Under the pieces are notes generated by a model. That model ran no database searches. It was given only the letters and a program-made list of their open reading frames with translations, and was not told the DNA's origin. Both the position numbers and the translations under genes were made by a program. Positions 1-9,744 of a stretch of 64,000 nucleotides of DNA are shown here, piece after piece. Numbering within the stretch: position 1 is the first letter of the stretch; each line of letters begins with the position of its first letter. Origin of the DNA: Bacillus sp. SM2101 (GTDB lineage: Bacteria; Bacillota; Bacilli; Bacillales; SM2101); assembly GCF_018588585.1 (NCBI RefSeq), contig NZ_JAEUFG010000015.1, positions 1-64,000 of the forward strand, in the 5' to 3' direction.

Positions 1-744
1 ATGAAAGATGATTATATGAAAAACGGACAATTGAAAGCTGGTTACAATGTACAAATCGCAACGGAAGGTCAATACACACTTGCCTATAGTTTGTTTTCAA
101 ACCCAACAGATACACGTACATTAATTCCATTTTTAGATGAAATTGAGCAACATTATTTCGAGTTACCGAACCACATTGTTGCAGATGCAGGTTATGGTAG
201 TGAACAGAACTATAATGATATCCTTTCTAATAGAAAACGAGAAGCGCTTATTACGTATAACTTATATTTAAAGGAACAAAAGAAAAAGTACCGACAAAAC
301 ACATTTAATCCCGACAATTGGGAGTATGACGAGGAAACAGATACATATACATGTCCTAATCAAAAGAGCCTTCAATTTCAATATCATTCTATTCGCAATG
401 ACCGTACAGGATTTGAACGGAAGTTCAAAGTCTACGAGTGTGAAGACTGTTCCTCATGCCCATTCCGTTCATTATGTACAAAAGCAAAAGAAGGCAACAA
501 TCGAAAACTAATGGTGAATGAAAAATGGGAACAGCAAAAAGAATATGTAAGAGCGAAGCTTTCAGAAGAGAAAACGAGTGCCATCTATCGAAAACGAAAA
601 ATCGATGTGGAACCAGTTTTTGGATTTTTGAAGGCGAATTTGTGTTTCTCTCGATTTTCTGTACGTGGAAAATCGAAGGTGGAAAACGAAATGGGCATTG
701 CGTTAATGGCTGTGAATTTAAACAAAATCACTGCCAACAAATAA
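1..744 (+). CDS. IS1182-family transposase, C-terminal fragment (5' end outside window)
   Basis: DDE-type transposase that would catalyse cut-and-paste movement of the IS. About 247 residues are visible. The opening segment containing KNGQLKAGYNVQ is typically internal in IS1182 transposases, so the reading frame almost certainly continues upstream and the ATG at position 1 is not the start. VADAGYGSEQNY carries the second catalytic aspartate. A cysteine-rich insert (YECEDCSSCPFRSLC) and the late DVEPVFGFLKAN segment, with the likely catalytic glutamate, match the family. No frameshift is seen in the visible part, so the copy may be functional. It lies downstream of, and convergent with, the speA-like gene. 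Confidence 0.85.
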   Translation: MKDDYMKNGQLKAGYNVQIATEGQYTLAYSLFSNPTDTRTLIPFLDEIEQHYFELPNHIVADAGYGSEQNYNDILSNRKREALITYNLYLKEQKKKYRQNTFNPDNWEYDEETDTYTCPNQKSLQFQYHSIRNDRTGFERKFKVYECEDCSSCPFRSLCTKAKEGNNRKLMVNEKWEQQKEYVRAKLSEEKTSAIYRKRKIDVEPVFGFLKANLCFSRFSVRGKSKVENEMGIALMAVNLNKITANK

Positions 745-773
745 GGTAATAGAGGCCCTACCACTCTAAATAG

Positions 774-816
774 AAAAAAGGTGAATTTGAGCTCACTCAA
801 ATTCACCTTTTTTATT
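774..816 (+). terminator. Terminator after the IS transposase
   Basis: Perfect 18-bp stem (774–791 pairs with 796–813) around a CTCA loop, with an A-run on the left and a T-run on the right. It can act in both directions and may also stop transcription from the convergent speA-like gene. Confidence 0.8.
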
Positions 817-999
817 TTTGAGGCTAGTTATGTCCCAGCCTCTTTTATTTGCTATTTCATATGGTTAATTTACTTTAAAAAAATTGATAGTTAGGTTGTA
901 ATATGGATTCGTTTTAGTATTTTTCTCCCTATCAACCGAACCCATTATTTTGTATATGCTTGTTTGTATAGTGCATTTGCTAGTGTTTCTTGCCTCAGT

Positions 1000-2472
1000 T
1001 TAGCGTATAGCTTTATGCTCTTTTATGACTCTTAGTGAATGTAGATGATTATCTTCAGGGCCTTGAACAGGTAAGCCTGCCTCTAGGTTTTTTATTACGT
1101 ATTTAAGGTTATCGTTTGTTATTATTTCCCCAGGAATGAAAATTGGAATTCCTGGAGGATACACCATAATAAATTCAGCGCTAATTCTTCCAGCAGACTC
1201 CTCAAAAGGAACAATTTCAGTTTCTGCATAAAAAGCATCTCGAGGGGATAGCGCTAATAATGGTATATCGGGTAACAACACCGTAGTTGGCATTGTTGAT
1301 TTTGCTTGATGGTAAAATTCATCTGCTAAATGGCGTAATGCTCGCAACAATATTTCTGTATCATCTTCAGTATCCCCAGGAGTGATAATACATAAAATAT
1401 TGTATAGGTCAGATAATTCAACCTCGATATTGTAATGTTTTCTTAGCCAAACTTCAACGTCATGTCCAGTAATCCCTAAATTTTTTACAGAAATTATCAA
1501 TTTGGTAGGGTCATAGTCAAATGTCGCTTTTGTACCGACAATTTCATGTCCGACACAATATAAATGCTGTATCTTATTAATGGACGCTCTGGTTTTTTCT
1601 GCAAGTGCGATGGACTTTTCTATTAATCCATGTCCTTCAGTAGCCAACTGTTTCCTAGCAACATCCAAAGAAGCTAGCAATAAATAAGATGTTGACGTAG
1701 TTGTAAGCATGCTTAAAATAGCTTGAACACGGTTCACCGAAACGAGTCCGGATTTTATATTCAGTATAGAACTTTGAGTCATTGATCCCCCAAGCTTATG
1801 AACACTCGTTGCTGCCATATCTGCTCCAGCTTGCATTGCGGATAAGGGTAACTTTTCATGAAAATGAATATGAACTCCATGAGCTTCATCAACTAATACT
1901 GGCACTTTGTGTTCATGAGCCACTTCAACGATACCTTGTAAATCTGCAGCCACTCCAAAATATGTGGGATTAATTACAAAGACACCTTTAGCATCTGGGT
2001 GCTGTTCCAATGCTTTTGACACAGCATCTACGGTTATACCGTGAGAGATACCCAAATTCTTATCAATTTCAGGGTGTATAAATATCGGTATAGCACCTGA
2101 AAACACAATTGCTGACATAACTGATTTATGAACATTACGTGGCACGATGATTTTGTCTCCTGGTCCACATACTGACATTATCATAGCCATAATTGCTCCA
2201 CTTGTACCTTGAACAGAAAAAAATGTGTAATCTGCGTGAAAAGCTTCAGCAGCCAATTGTTGAGCCTGCTTAATCATTCCATTTGGCTGATGCAAATCGT
2301 CAAGTGGTTCAATATTAATTAAGTCAATGGAAAACGCATTATCACCTATAAATGAGCGAAACTCTGGTTCAATACCTTTTCCTTTTTTGTGTCCAGGAAT
2401 ATGAAATTGATGAGGATTTTTTTTAGAATGATCTACTAAACCAGTAAATAATGGTGTTTTATTTTGGGACAA
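1000..2472 (-). CDS. speA: Orn/Lys/Arg decarboxylase family protein (SpeA-like)
   Basis: PLP-dependent group III decarboxylase of the short Gram-positive type (490 aa), expected to decarboxylate arginine (agmatine and polyamine synthesis) or a related basic amino acid. The N-terminal HQFHIPGHKKG motif, DEAHG at about residues 195–199 and the PLP lysine in SVHKLGG (about K226) are all present. The start is an ATG preceded by AAGAGGTGCC. Placement before yktA and yktB matches B. subtilis speA, which supports arginine decarboxylase over its paralogue YaaO, but substrate cannot be read from the sequence. A repeat element begins only about 25 bp upstream of the start codon, so its promoter must lie in or beyond that element. 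Confidence 0.85.
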   Translation of the reverse strand: MSQNKTPLFTGLVDHSKKNPHQFHIPGHKKGKGIEPEFRSFIGDNAFSIDLINIEPLDDLHQPNGMIKQAQQLAAEAFHADYTFFSVQGTSGAIMAMIMSVCGPGDKIIVPRNVHKSVMSAIVFSGAIPIFIHPEIDKNLGISHGITVDAVSKALEQHPDAKGVFVINPTYFGVAADLQGIVEVAHEHKVPVLVDEAHGVHIHFHEKLPLSAMQAGADMAATSVHKLGGSMTQSSILNIKSGLVSVNRVQAILSMLTTTSTSYLLLASLDVARKQLATEGHGLIEKSIALAEKTRASINKIQHLYCVGHEIVGTKATFDYDPTKLIISVKNLGITGHDVEVWLRKHYNIEVELSDLYNILCIITPGDTEDDTEILLRALRHLADEFYHQAKSTMPTTVLLPDIPLLALSPRDAFYAETEIVPFEESAGRISAEFIMVYPPGIPIFIPGEIITNDNLKYVIKNLEAGLPVQGPEDNHLHSLRVIKEHKAIR

Positions 2473-2496
2473 CTTTATATGGCACCTCTTTTAATA

Positions 2497-2640
2497 AGCT
2501 ATTTTCGCATGGAATGTTATTGTTCGTACTAATATATATAAACATGTACAACTGCAGGTCGTGGCACTCTTATAGACTATTATGAATTGGGTTGTTCTGT
2601 TTTATAGAAAGATTAGCAACAAGTTTACGAAAAGAGCTTT
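2497..2640 (-). repeat. Intergenic repeat element, single copy, upstream of speA
   Basis: Reverse-orientation copy of the dispersed element. Right-end sequence AGCTATTTTCGCATGGAATG begins at 2497, core GTCGTGGCA lies at about 2560, and the left end AGCAACAAGTTTACGAAAAG (ending AGCT) closes at 2640. It sits directly behind the speA ribosome binding site, so it is either in the speA leader or contains its promoter. Confidence 0.7.
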
Positions 2641-2870
2641 TAATGATAAGTTATTAGTTTTTACATAAAACACAAGAATTATATCACTTTATGAAAGGGT
2701 TGCATAGTACTATCAGTCATTAGAAATTTAAAGGTACTTGTTAACCATCTGAACAAAAAACTTAATGTTAATAGCCCTGGTTTAGTAATGGTATAGTACA
2801 CATACAGTGTTATTTTTCTTGATAGGACACAAAGGCATAAAAAGTGCTTAGGCTTGTTTGTAATTAAATA
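2641..2870. other. Intergenic spacer without recognisable gene
   Basis: AT-rich spacer between the single element and the three-unit tandem array. I see no ribosome binding site with a credible reading frame and no clear further copy of the repeat. The minus-strand reading frame here (76 codons) runs into the repeat array and has no recognisable content. Confidence 0.5.
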
Positions 2871-3376
2871 GGCTGCTTTCGTATCAAACGTTGCTTTTCG
2901 TAATAGCAACTCAACACGAAAATTACTAACGTTCGTGGCATCTTTTCTGGTGTGTAACGGTGACTAGCAATGTAAAGCCACTTTTTATGATGCTAATTTG
3001 ATAACAATATAACAAAGTGTACGAAAAGAGCCCTACTTAAGGCTTTTCCGCATCAAATGTTGCTTTTCGTAATAGCAATTCAACACGAAATTACTAACGT
3101 TCGTGGCATCTTTTCTGGTGTGTAACGGTGACTAGCAATGTAAAGCCACTTTTTATGATGCTAATTTGATAACAATATAACAAAGTGTACGAAAAGAGCC
3201 CTACTTAAGGCTTTTCCGCATCAAATGTTGCTTTTCGTAATAGCAATTCAACACGAAATTACTAACGTTCGTGGCATCTTTTCTGGTGTGTAACGGTGAC
3301 TAGCAATGTAAAGCCACTTTTTATGATGCTAATTTGATAACAAAACAACAAAGTGTACGAAAAGAGCCCTACTAAA
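2871..3376 (-). repeat. Tandem array of three ~168-bp repeat units
   Basis: Three head-to-tail copies at 2871–3040, 3041–3208 and 3209–3376. Units 2 and 3 are almost identical, differing near ATAACAATATAACAAAG versus ATAACAAAACAACAAAG; unit 1 differs at a few more places. Each unit, read on this strand backwards, begins with GGCTTTTCCGCATCAAATG and ends with AGTGTACGAAAAGAGCC. The core holds an inverted CACGAA/TTCGTG. There is no open reading frame or phage-like context. It is the same family as the array at about 35.6–36.7 kb and the single copies elsewhere in the window. Confidence 0.9.
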
Positions 3377-3504
3377 AGAAACTTTGTTTTTTAATGAAGT
3401 CACTTTTCTAATATAATATTATTGCGTAGTTATGCTATGTTAAAGGATTTTGCCCTATAAAAAGCGAAATAATTATTGTACAGGGATTTATAGGAGGTGT
3501 TCAT

Positions 3505-4464
3505 TTGAATTGGGATACAAAGATAACAAAACTATTAGGAATTAAATATCCCATTATTCAAGGGGGGTTAGCTTATTTAGCTTATGCTGACTTAGCAGCT
3601 GCTGTAAGTAATGCTGGTGGGTTAGGCCAGATTACAGCGATGTCATTACAAACTCCTGAAGAGTTAAAGAAAGAGATAGATAAGGTTAGAGAACGAACAG
3701 ATAAACCATTCGGAGTTAATTTTGCCATTGGTCAACACGGAAGAAGTTATTCACATATGCTTGATGTGGCAATAAACGAAAAAGTACCTGTTATTTCATT
3801 GACTGGTGGAAATCCAACACCAATATTTGAACAACTAAAAGGTGTAGATGTCAAAAAACTTGTTCTTGTAGCAGCTCGAAGGCAGGCAATTAAAGCGGAG
3901 CAATTAGGTGCAGATGCCGTTATGGTAGTTGGACAAGAGGGTGGAGGGCATTTAGGGAAAAATGATACAGGAACGATCGTTTTAATTCCACAAGTAGTTA
4001 ACGCTGTGTCTATACCAGTTATTGCCTCGGGTGGAATAGGCGATGGTCGGGGATTAATGGCTGCACTTAGTTTAGGTGCAGAAGGAATAGAGATGGGTAC
4101 AAGATTTATTGCTACGCAAGAATGTATTCATGCTAATCAAGTATATAAGCAGGCTCTCATAGAAGGAACAGAGGATGGGACAACAGTGATAAAACGATCC
4201 ATAGGGGCGCCAGCACGAGCTATTTCAAACAATTGGACAAAAAAAATTGTTGAGCTTGAGCGGGCAAATGGTGACTATGATCAATTAAAGGATTTCATAA
4301 GTGGGTCCGCAAATAAACGTTATATATATGAAGGGAACACCGAAGAAGGTTTTGCATGGGCTGGTCAAGTGATGGGTCTAATAAACGATTCTCCCACAGT
4401 AAGTGAACTTTTTGATCGTATTATTAATGAAGCAGAACAAATTCGAAAAACATGGGGAAACTAA
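3505..4464 (+). CDS. Nitronate monooxygenase / FabK-like FMN enzyme
   Basis: TIM-barrel flavoprotein of the nitronate monooxygenase (2-nitropropane dioxygenase) and FabK superfamily, 319 aa. It would oxidise nitronates with FMN, or reduce enoyl-ACP if FabK-like. The N-terminal KYPIIQGGLAYLA, the glycine-rich GQEGGGHLG and the phosphate-binding ASGGIGDGRG motifs are seen, followed by MGTRF. The start is TTG behind a strong AGGAGGTG. It lies between the repeat array and yktA. Substrate is not determined. Confidence 0.85.
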   Translation: MNWDTKITKLLGIKYPIIQGGLAYLAYADLAAAVSNAGGLGQITAMSLQTPEELKKEIDKVRERTDKPFGVNFAIGQHGRSYSHMLDVAINEKVPVISLTGGNPTPIFEQLKGVDVKKLVLVAARRQAIKAEQLGADAVMVVGQEGGGHLGKNDTGTIVLIPQVVNAVSIPVIASGGIGDGRGLMAALSLGAEGIEMGTRFIATQECIHANQVYKQALIEGTEDGTTVIKRSIGAPARAISNNWTKKIVELERANGDYDQLKDFISGSANKRYIYEGNTEEGFAWAGQVMGLINDSPTVSELFDRIINEAEQIRKTWGN

Positions 4465-4501
4465 TATAGGCTAACTTGATTAACATTAAGGGGGAATACC
4501 A

Positions 4502-4774
4502 TTGGATTATCAATATCCAATATCTTATGATTGGAACACGAATGAAATTGTTGATGTAGTAAGGTTTTTCGAGACAATCGAACATGCCTATGAAAAAGGC
4601 ATTGCAAAAGAAACGCTTATGGAAGCGTATCGAGTATTTAAAAAAGTTGTACCGAGTAAAGCTGAAGAAAAAAAATTATGTAAAGAATTTGAAGAAATCA
4701 GTGGGTACTCCTCATACCATACAGTTAAAAAGGCGAAAGAAGCTATTACAAATGATGCCATTATTAAAATGTAA
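4502..4774 (+). CDS. yktA: UPF0223 family protein YktA
   Basis: Small conserved Bacillaceae protein of 90 aa, function unknown. The N-terminus [20 protein letters not shown] and the length match the UPF0223 family, as does its position next to the divergently oriented yktB near speA. Start is TTG with a GGGGG-type ribosome binding site about 10 bases upstream. It is soluble, helical and charged, with no membrane segment. Confidence 0.85.
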   Translation: MDYQYPISYDWNTNEIVDVVRFFETIEHAYEKGIAKETLMEAYRVFKKVVPSKAEEKKLCKEFEEISGYSSYHTVKKAKEAITNDAIIKM

Positions 4775-4857
4775 GGCTCTCTCTTGTTGTTAATATTTTT
4801 GTTTATTGGAACAACTAGGAAAGTTATAAAAAATTATCACCTTTTCTGTAAATATTG

Positions 4858-4890
4858 CCTGGCCCTATAAATACTTTGCTATGGGGCCAA
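4858..4890. terminator. Hairpin between yktA and yktB
   Basis: GGCCCTATA pairs with TATGGGGCC around a 10-base loop, in the gap between two convergent genes. The T-run is weak, so terminator function is an inference. Confidence 0.45.
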
Positions 4891-4966
4891 GCATCTACAG
4901 TTGTGTTTGGCAAAAAGCCGAAGCTAAAAGTTCACAAGCACACTTCAAACTATTATTTTATCTTCA

Positions 4967-5608
4967 TTATTTTGAAAGAACGGTGGATGATGACGTTGCT
5001 AATTCATACAACGGCATAAGCGTTTTAAAAGTGGTATCAATGATGTTAAGTAACTGTTTGTCATTCATATTTATCACATCATCTTTGTCAATATGAACTC
5101 CGCATAATATTTCTGCCTTTTTGATCGTTTGTAGCCTGTTAAACATATGTAGTATTTGCTCATCAGTTAAATTTTCTTGAGCTGTGGCAGTAGGTTTTGT
5201 ATGATCTGTTGACCAGACAAAGTTGTTAGGAATTTTAAGCTCACGATATTGTTCTTCAAGTATTATTCCTAAGTTCTCCTTGTATGGGTACTCATAGATA
5301 ACTGCAAATATGATAAATAAATGACTCCCCCACAGGCCAACCTGGAAGTGTGGTAGCATTTTATATCCTCTTGCATTACTTGAAAAAGCTACCCAAGTAT
5401 CATTAGGTGGGTTTTTAGTTCGACGAGCATGTTTGGCCACATGAAAAAACATCTCATTCCCAGTTAGCGTTGTAAGAGAAGGGACAAAATGGGTGCCAAT
5501 AAATTCAAATTTTGGCCTAATTAATTGCTTTATCGCTGTCATTCGATCATCTAATTCAGGAATCATAAAAGTATCAAAATCATCTGCTGAAAAGCCTTGA
5601 AAATTCAT
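4967..5608 (-). CDS. yktB: UPF0637 (DUF1054) family protein YktB
   Basis: Conserved soluble protein of 213 aa, function unknown. The N-terminal FSADDFDTFMIPELDDRM segment, the length and the neighbours identify the DUF1054 family. ATG start with AAGGAG at a good distance. It is convergent with yktA and lies opposite ykzI and the yktC gene. Confidence 0.85.
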   Translation of the reverse strand: MNFQGFSADDFDTFMIPELDDRMTAIKQLIRPKFEFIGTHFVPSLTTLTGNEMFFHVAKHARRTKNPPNDTWVAFSSNARGYKMLPHFQVGLWGSHLFIIFAVIYEYPYKENLGIILEEQYRELKIPNNFVWSTDHTKPTATAQENLTDEQILHMFNRLQTIKKAEILCGVHIDKDDVINMNDKQLLNIIDTTFKTLMPLYELATSSSTVLSK

Positions 5609-5819
5609 AATTACACTCCTTAAAAAATATCTTCATTCGAGAATTTATAACAAATCTTATTTTACCATAAATCTTGTATACAAATTCTATCTAACATAAT
5701 GGGTCTACACACATTTTTGTTCCATAGACATCTAGCTCAACATAAAGATATAACAACAAATTCAAATATAGTCATTCTGAAGTGGGTACTAACAGTAAAA
5801 ACCGAGGGGGTGCATTTAC

Positions 5820-6014
5820 TTGAAACAAGTAATGAAATCTTTGAAGCGTAGTGATAGTGAACAGCGATTAGCGGTTTTACGGTTGGAATTAGATTATGAG
5901 TTGTCGACACTTTATGAAGCCATTGTGGAAAAAAATGTACCTAAAAAAAATGAGTGTTTAAAGCGACTAGAACAAATACGAGAAGAATTATTGTCACTAG
6001 GATGGTTTAAATAA
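5820..6014 (+). CDS. ykzI: Small conserved protein, YkzI-like
   Basis: 64-residue, highly charged and probably all-helical protein (many Glu, Lys and Leu), with a TTG start after GAGGGGGTG. Its size and place between yktB and yktC match B. subtilis ykzI, whose function is unknown. The stop codon is followed within two bases by the end of a repeat element. Confidence 0.65.
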   Translation: MKQVMKSLKRSDSEQRLAVLRLELDYELSTLYEAIVEKNVPKKNECLKRLEQIREELLSLGWFK

Positions 6015-6015
6015 A

Positions 6016-6168
6016 GGCTCTGTTGTTAAATTCAGTTGTTATCTTTTAACCAAATAAGTAGAATGTTAAACGGCTTCCCGTGTTTAAAGAATAATAGGGG
6101 CTAAGTTTACACGCTTTAGCCGAGTTAATTCTTAGCTGGAGTAGCTACAATCAAGTAAAAAACAGCCA
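6016..6168 (+). repeat. Diverged repeat element after ykzI
   Basis: Begins GGCTCTGTTG directly after the ykzI stop codon and ends TCAAGTAAAAAACAGCC, with GTAGCTACAATCAAG where other copies have AAAAGCAACATTTGATG. The core is strongly diverged, so assignment rests on the two ends and the length of about 153 bp. Confidence 0.5.
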
Positions 6169-6170
6169 TA

Positions 6171-6210
6171 GAAAAACACCAATTAGTATAACTGTTGGTG
6201 TTTTTCTTGT
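6171..6210 (+). terminator. Terminator between ykzI and yktC
   Basis: GAAAAACACCAA pairs perfectly with TTGGTGTTTTTC across a 12-base loop, with a T-rich 3' arm. Placed right after the repeat element. Confidence 0.75.
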
Positions 6211-6298
6211 ACAGTTTAAGTAAAGCTTGAATGAAGCTTGTGTTTTCTGTATGCTGAATTGTAAAAGTTATACTAATGAAATAGGGAGGCAGCTCTTA

Positions 6299-7099
6299 AT
6301 GAGTAACAATTGGGACGAGATAGATCAAACCGCGAAGAAGTGGATCAAAGAAGCTGGTATTGTTATACGCAATTCGTTTACGAAACAAGTAGGTATACAT
6401 ACAAAATCAAATCCTAATGATTTAGTGACTGATATTGATCGAGAAATAGAGCAATTTTTTATTAAAAAAATTAACAGTAAATACGCTACTCATTATGTGT
6501 TAGGTGAAGAAGGATTTGGTAATGAAGTTAAAACATTGAATGGTACTGTTTGGATTATTGATCCTATTGACGGGACGATTAATTTCGTGCATCAGCAAAG
6601 AAATTTTTGCATCTCAATAGGCATTTATGAAAATGGCGTAGGTATGATCGGTCTTATTTATGATGTTGTTAGTGATGAGCTTTTTCATGCAAGAAAAGGT
6701 CATGGTGCATATATAAATAACATCTTGTTATCACCGTTGAAAGACACGCCAATCCATGAAGCAATCATTGGAATCAATGCTACTTGGGTAACAGAAAATT
6801 GGCGCATTGATCATGCTATTCTATCTCCGATCGTAAAAGACGCAAGAGGGACGCGTTCTTATGGCTCTGCTGCGCTAGAAATGGCGTATGTTGCTGCTGG
6901 AAGGTTAGATGGATACATTACAATGAGGTTGTCACCTTGGGACTTCGCTGCAGGTGTTGTAATATTAAGTGAGGTAGGTGGAGTTGTAACAACAGTAAAA
7001 GGAGAAGAAATTTCATTTCTAGAAGAGAATAGTATATTTGCAAGTAGTATCAACTTACATAACAGAATTTTGCAAAAGTATAAACTGAATGAGGGTTAA
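6299..7099 (+). CDS. yktC: Inositol-1-monophosphatase family protein (YktC/SuhB-like)
   Basis: Mg2+-dependent phosphatase of the IMPase family, 266 aa from the ATG at 6299, chosen because AGGGAGGC precedes it; an upstream in-frame extension lacks a ribosome binding site. Metal-binding motifs are in order: GEEG (about 73–76), IIDPIDGTINF (about 86–96), and the late SPWDFAAGVVILSEVGG. The family acts on inositol phosphate, NADP or fructose bisphosphate; the substrate here is not known. B. subtilis yktC occupies the same place. Confidence 0.88.
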   Translation: MSNNWDEIDQTAKKWIKEAGIVIRNSFTKQVGIHTKSNPNDLVTDIDREIEQFFIKKINSKYATHYVLGEEGFGNEVKTLNGTVWIIDPIDGTINFVHQQRNFCISIGIYENGVGMIGLIYDVVSDELFHARKGHGAYINNILLSPLKDTPIHEAIIGINATWVTENWRIDHAILSPIVKDARGTRSYGSAALEMAYVAAGRLDGYITMRLSPWDFAAGVVILSEVGGVVTTVKGEEISFLEENSIFASSINLHNRILQKYKLNEG

Positions 7100-7201
7100 A
7101 TCTACATTACGTGAATGAGGCCTGTCCAATGGTCTTATTAACACGATTGCAAATAATTAGTTGTTAATTGAACGTTCACATATTCAATCATATAGCCTCA
7201 A

Positions 7202-7247
7202 CTCCATTCCACCCGTTCCGTTATTAGTCGTTTGGGTGGAATGGACT
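7202..7247. terminator. Hairpin after yktC, before ylaF
   Basis: CCATTCCACCC pairs with GGGTGGAATGG around a loop of about 19 bases, between convergent yktC and ylaF. No clear T-run on the plus strand. Confidence 0.5.
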
Positions 7248-7304
7248 CTAATTTCGGTTTGTTTAAAGCTTGTCAAAACCGATAGTAGGAGCATAAGTCT
7301 TCCG

Positions 7305-7490
7305 TTATAACCTTCCTTGCTCACGCATTTTCTTCTTTGTCACGAATCCAAACCCCATTGCTATAACAAAACTAATACTTGCTGTAATAATACCAATAAT
7401 ATTTTGTTCAGCAATAAATATTCCGACAGACATGATGCAAATAGTTGCGAGAATAGCGAATAATAACATAGTGAGGTTGAGTTTTTTCAT
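7305..7490 (-). CDS. ylaF: DUF5325 membrane protein YlaF
   Basis: Short membrane protein (61 aa) with two hydrophobic segments and a basic tail ending KKKMREQGRL, matching the YlaF family by length, sequence pattern and position just before typA in the opposite orientation. The ATG at 7490 is preferred; an 11-residue longer TTG version exists, but the GGGGG box then falls inside the gene. Function unknown. Confidence 0.75.
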   Translation of the reverse strand: MKKLNLTMLLFAILATICIMSVGIFIAEQNIIGIITASISFVIAMGFGFVTKKKMREQGRL

Positions 7491-7589
7491 ATTCGTTAAA
7501 AAACCCCCAATTAAAAGTCTCAAATTGAGCTTAAATAATACTTACACCTTTAGTGTACAGAAAAATATCCATCTTTTCTACTATGAATG

Positions 7590-7598
7590 TGATATAAT
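7590..7598 (+). promoter_or_regulatory. Putative extended −10 promoter of typA
   Basis: TGATATAAT fits the extended −10 pattern (TG, one base, TATAAT) about 60 bp before the typA start. No good −35 box is visible at 16–18 bp, which fits an extended −10 promoter. Confidence 0.5.
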
Positions 7599-7657
7599 AG
7601 CCTAGTTGGTTTTTTGTCAAGGTAAAATATGAACATCAAATTTAGGAGTTGAAGACG

Positions 7658-9499
7658 TTGACTATTCGTCAAGATATACGAAATATAGCGATTATTGCCC
7701 ATGTTGATCATGGAAAAACGACGCTCGTTGATAAATTATTACAACAAGCAGGTACTTTCCGAGTAAATGAACAAGTTGAAGACCGTGCCATGGATTCAAA
7801 TGATTTGGAGCGCGAGCGTGGTATAACTATTTTAGCTAAAAATACTGCGATTAATTATAATGATTGTCGAATAAATATATTAGATACACCAGGTCACGCT
7901 GATTTTGGTGGAGAAGTTGAACGTATTATGAAAATGGTTGACGGTGTGTTACTCGTTGTAGATGCTTACGAAGGGTGTATGCCACAGACTCGATTCGTTT
8001 TGAAAAAAGCACTTGAGCAGAATTTAACACCAATTGTTGTTGTTAATAAAATAGATAGAGATTTCGCACGACCAGAAGAGGTTGTTGACGAAGTGATTGA
8101 TTTATTCATTGAGCTTGGAGCAAATGAAGAACAGCTTGATTTTCCAGTGGTATATGCTTCAGCGATTAATGGTACTGCAAGTACAAACCCTGAAAAACAA
8201 GATGAAGATATGAAGGCATTATTCGAAGGAATTCTTAAATACATTCCTGCCCCAATTGATAATAGTGATGAGCCACTTCAATTTCAAGTGGCATTATTAG
8301 ACTATAATGACTATGTAGGACGTATAGGTATCGGTAGAGTATTTAGAGGTACTATGCAAGTTGGTCAACAAGTATCTCTTATGAAACTTGATGGATCTGT
8401 GAAGCAGTTTCGTGTGACAAAGATGTTCGGTTTTTCGGGGTTGAAGCGCATTGAGATTAATGAAGCAAAAGCTGGAGACCTTGTTGCAGTGTCTGGAATG
8501 GAGGACATCAATGTAGGTGAAACAGTTTGTCCGTTTGATCATGAAGAGGCGTTACCGGTGTTACGAATTGATGAGCCGACATTACAGATGACATTTCTTG
8601 TGAACAATAGCCCTTTTGCAGGAAGAGAAGGTAAGTTTGTAACAGCTAGGAAAATAGAAGAACGATTGCTTGCTGAGTTGCAAACAGATGTAAGTCTCCG
8701 TGTAGAAAATACTGAATCACCAGATGCATGGATTATTTCTGGTAGAGGTGAGCTACACTTATCAATTTTAATTGAAAATATGCGTCGAGAAGGATATGAA
8801 ATACAAGTGTCGAAACCAGAAGTTATCGTAAGGGAAATCGACGGTGTAAGATGTGAACCAGTAGAGCGTGTACAAATTGATGTCCCAGATGAACATACCG
8901 GATCGATTATCGAGTCAATTGGCGCTCGTAAAGGTGAAATGCTCGATATGATTAATAATGGGAATGGTCAAGTAAGGTTAGTTTTCATGGTACCAGCTAG
9001 AGGTTTAATAGGTTATACTACTGAGTTTCTTTCTCTTACTAGAGGATTTGGGATTCTTAACCATTCATTTGATAGCTATCAACCAATGCAGCAAGGACAA
9101 GTCGGTGGAAGACGCCAAGGTGTTCTCGTTTCAATGGAAAAAGGCAAAGCATCATCATACGGTATAATGGGGGTAGAAGATCGCGGCACAATCTTCGTAG
9201 AGCCAGGTACAGAAGTATATGAAGGTATGATTGTTGGTGAGCATAACCGTGAGAATGACCTTGTTGTGAATATATGTAAACAAAAACAGATGACTAACGT
9301 ACGTTCAGCAACAAAGGATCAAACAACAACGATGAAAAAACCACGTATCATGTCACTTGAACAATCTTTAGAGTATTTAAATGATGATGAGTATTGTGAA
9401 ATCACACCTGAATCTATTCGTTTGCGTAAGAAGCTTTTAAATAAAAATGAGCGAGAGAAAATAGCGAAGAAAAAGAAATATGCTGAAATGAACAGCTAA
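7658..9499 (+). CDS. typA: Translational GTPase TypA/BipA
   Basis: Ribosome-binding GTPase of the EF-G family needed for ribosome assembly or translation under stress and cold, 613 aa. The start is the TTG at 7658, nine bases after AGGAG; a TTG three codons earlier overlaps that box. Domains in order: GTPase with AHVDHGKTT (about 14–22), DTPGHADF and NKID; the domain II barrel; two EF-G-type domains; and the TypA-specific C-terminus with the conserved [10 protein letters not shown] region. It lies opposite ylaF and upstream of ylaH, as in B. subtilis (ylaG). Confidence 0.95.
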   Translation: MTIRQDIRNIAIIAHVDHGKTTLVDKLLQQAGTFRVNEQVEDRAMDSNDLERERGITILAKNTAINYNDCRINILDTPGHADFGGEVERIMKMVDGVLLVVDAYEGCMPQTRFVLKKALEQNLTPIVVVNKIDRDFARPEEVVDEVIDLFIELGANEEQLDFPVVYASAINGTASTNPEKQDEDMKALFEGILKYIPAPIDNSDEPLQFQVALLDYNDYVGRIGIGRVFRGTMQVGQQVSLMKLDGSVKQFRVTKMFGFSGLKRIEINEAKAGDLVAVSGMEDINVGETVCPFDHEEALPVLRIDEPTLQMTFLVNNSPFAGREGKFVTARKIEERLLAELQTDVSLRVENTESPDAWIISGRGELHLSILIENMRREGYEIQVSKPEVIVREIDGVRCEPVERVQIDVPDEHTGSIIESIGARKGEMLDMINNGNGQVRLVFMVPARGLIGYTTEFLSLTRGFGILNHSFDSYQPMQQGQVGGRRQGVLVSMEKGKASSYGIMGVEDRGTIFVEPGTEVYEGMIVGEHNRENDLVVNICKQKQMTNVRSATKDQTTTMKKPRIMSLEQSLEYLNDDEYCEITPESIRLRKKLLNKNEREKIAKKKKYAEMNS

Positions 9500-9744
9500 A
9501 TATTTAACATGTTATTCGTTTTTCAATATAGTATGAAATTGGTCTTGTGGCTGGTATAATTGCATTATAAATTGTATCAGTCACTTGGCTTATGTTATGC
9601 AATTTTATAGTTTGGCTTAATTCCTTGACCCACAAAGTAATTGCCTCCTTAGTCTAAAGAGAAAACGTATGTTTAAACTAAGTGATTCTATTCTTGATGG
9701 GGAGGGTGGCGATATTGCTTTCTTAATGTAAGGAGGGATTTGAA

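Larger units (their letters stand above)
1..843 (+). mobile_element. 3' part of an IS1182-family insertion sequence
   Basis: The window opens inside an insertion sequence. It holds the C-terminal part of the transposase (to 744), a strong hairpin terminator (774–813), and an imperfect palindrome at about 820–842 (GAGGCTAGTT…CCAGCCTC) that probably marks the right inverted repeat. The left end and target duplication lie outside the window, so the exact boundary is an inference. Confidence 0.7.

Noticed and set aside
2473-2640. T-box or other riboswitch before speA
   Set aside because: No T-box sequence or known aptamer core is visible; the sequence is explained by the dispersed repeat.
2679-2909. 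Minus-strand 76-codon reading frame next to the repeats
   Set aside because: No ribosome binding site, low-complexity content, and it runs into the tandem repeat.
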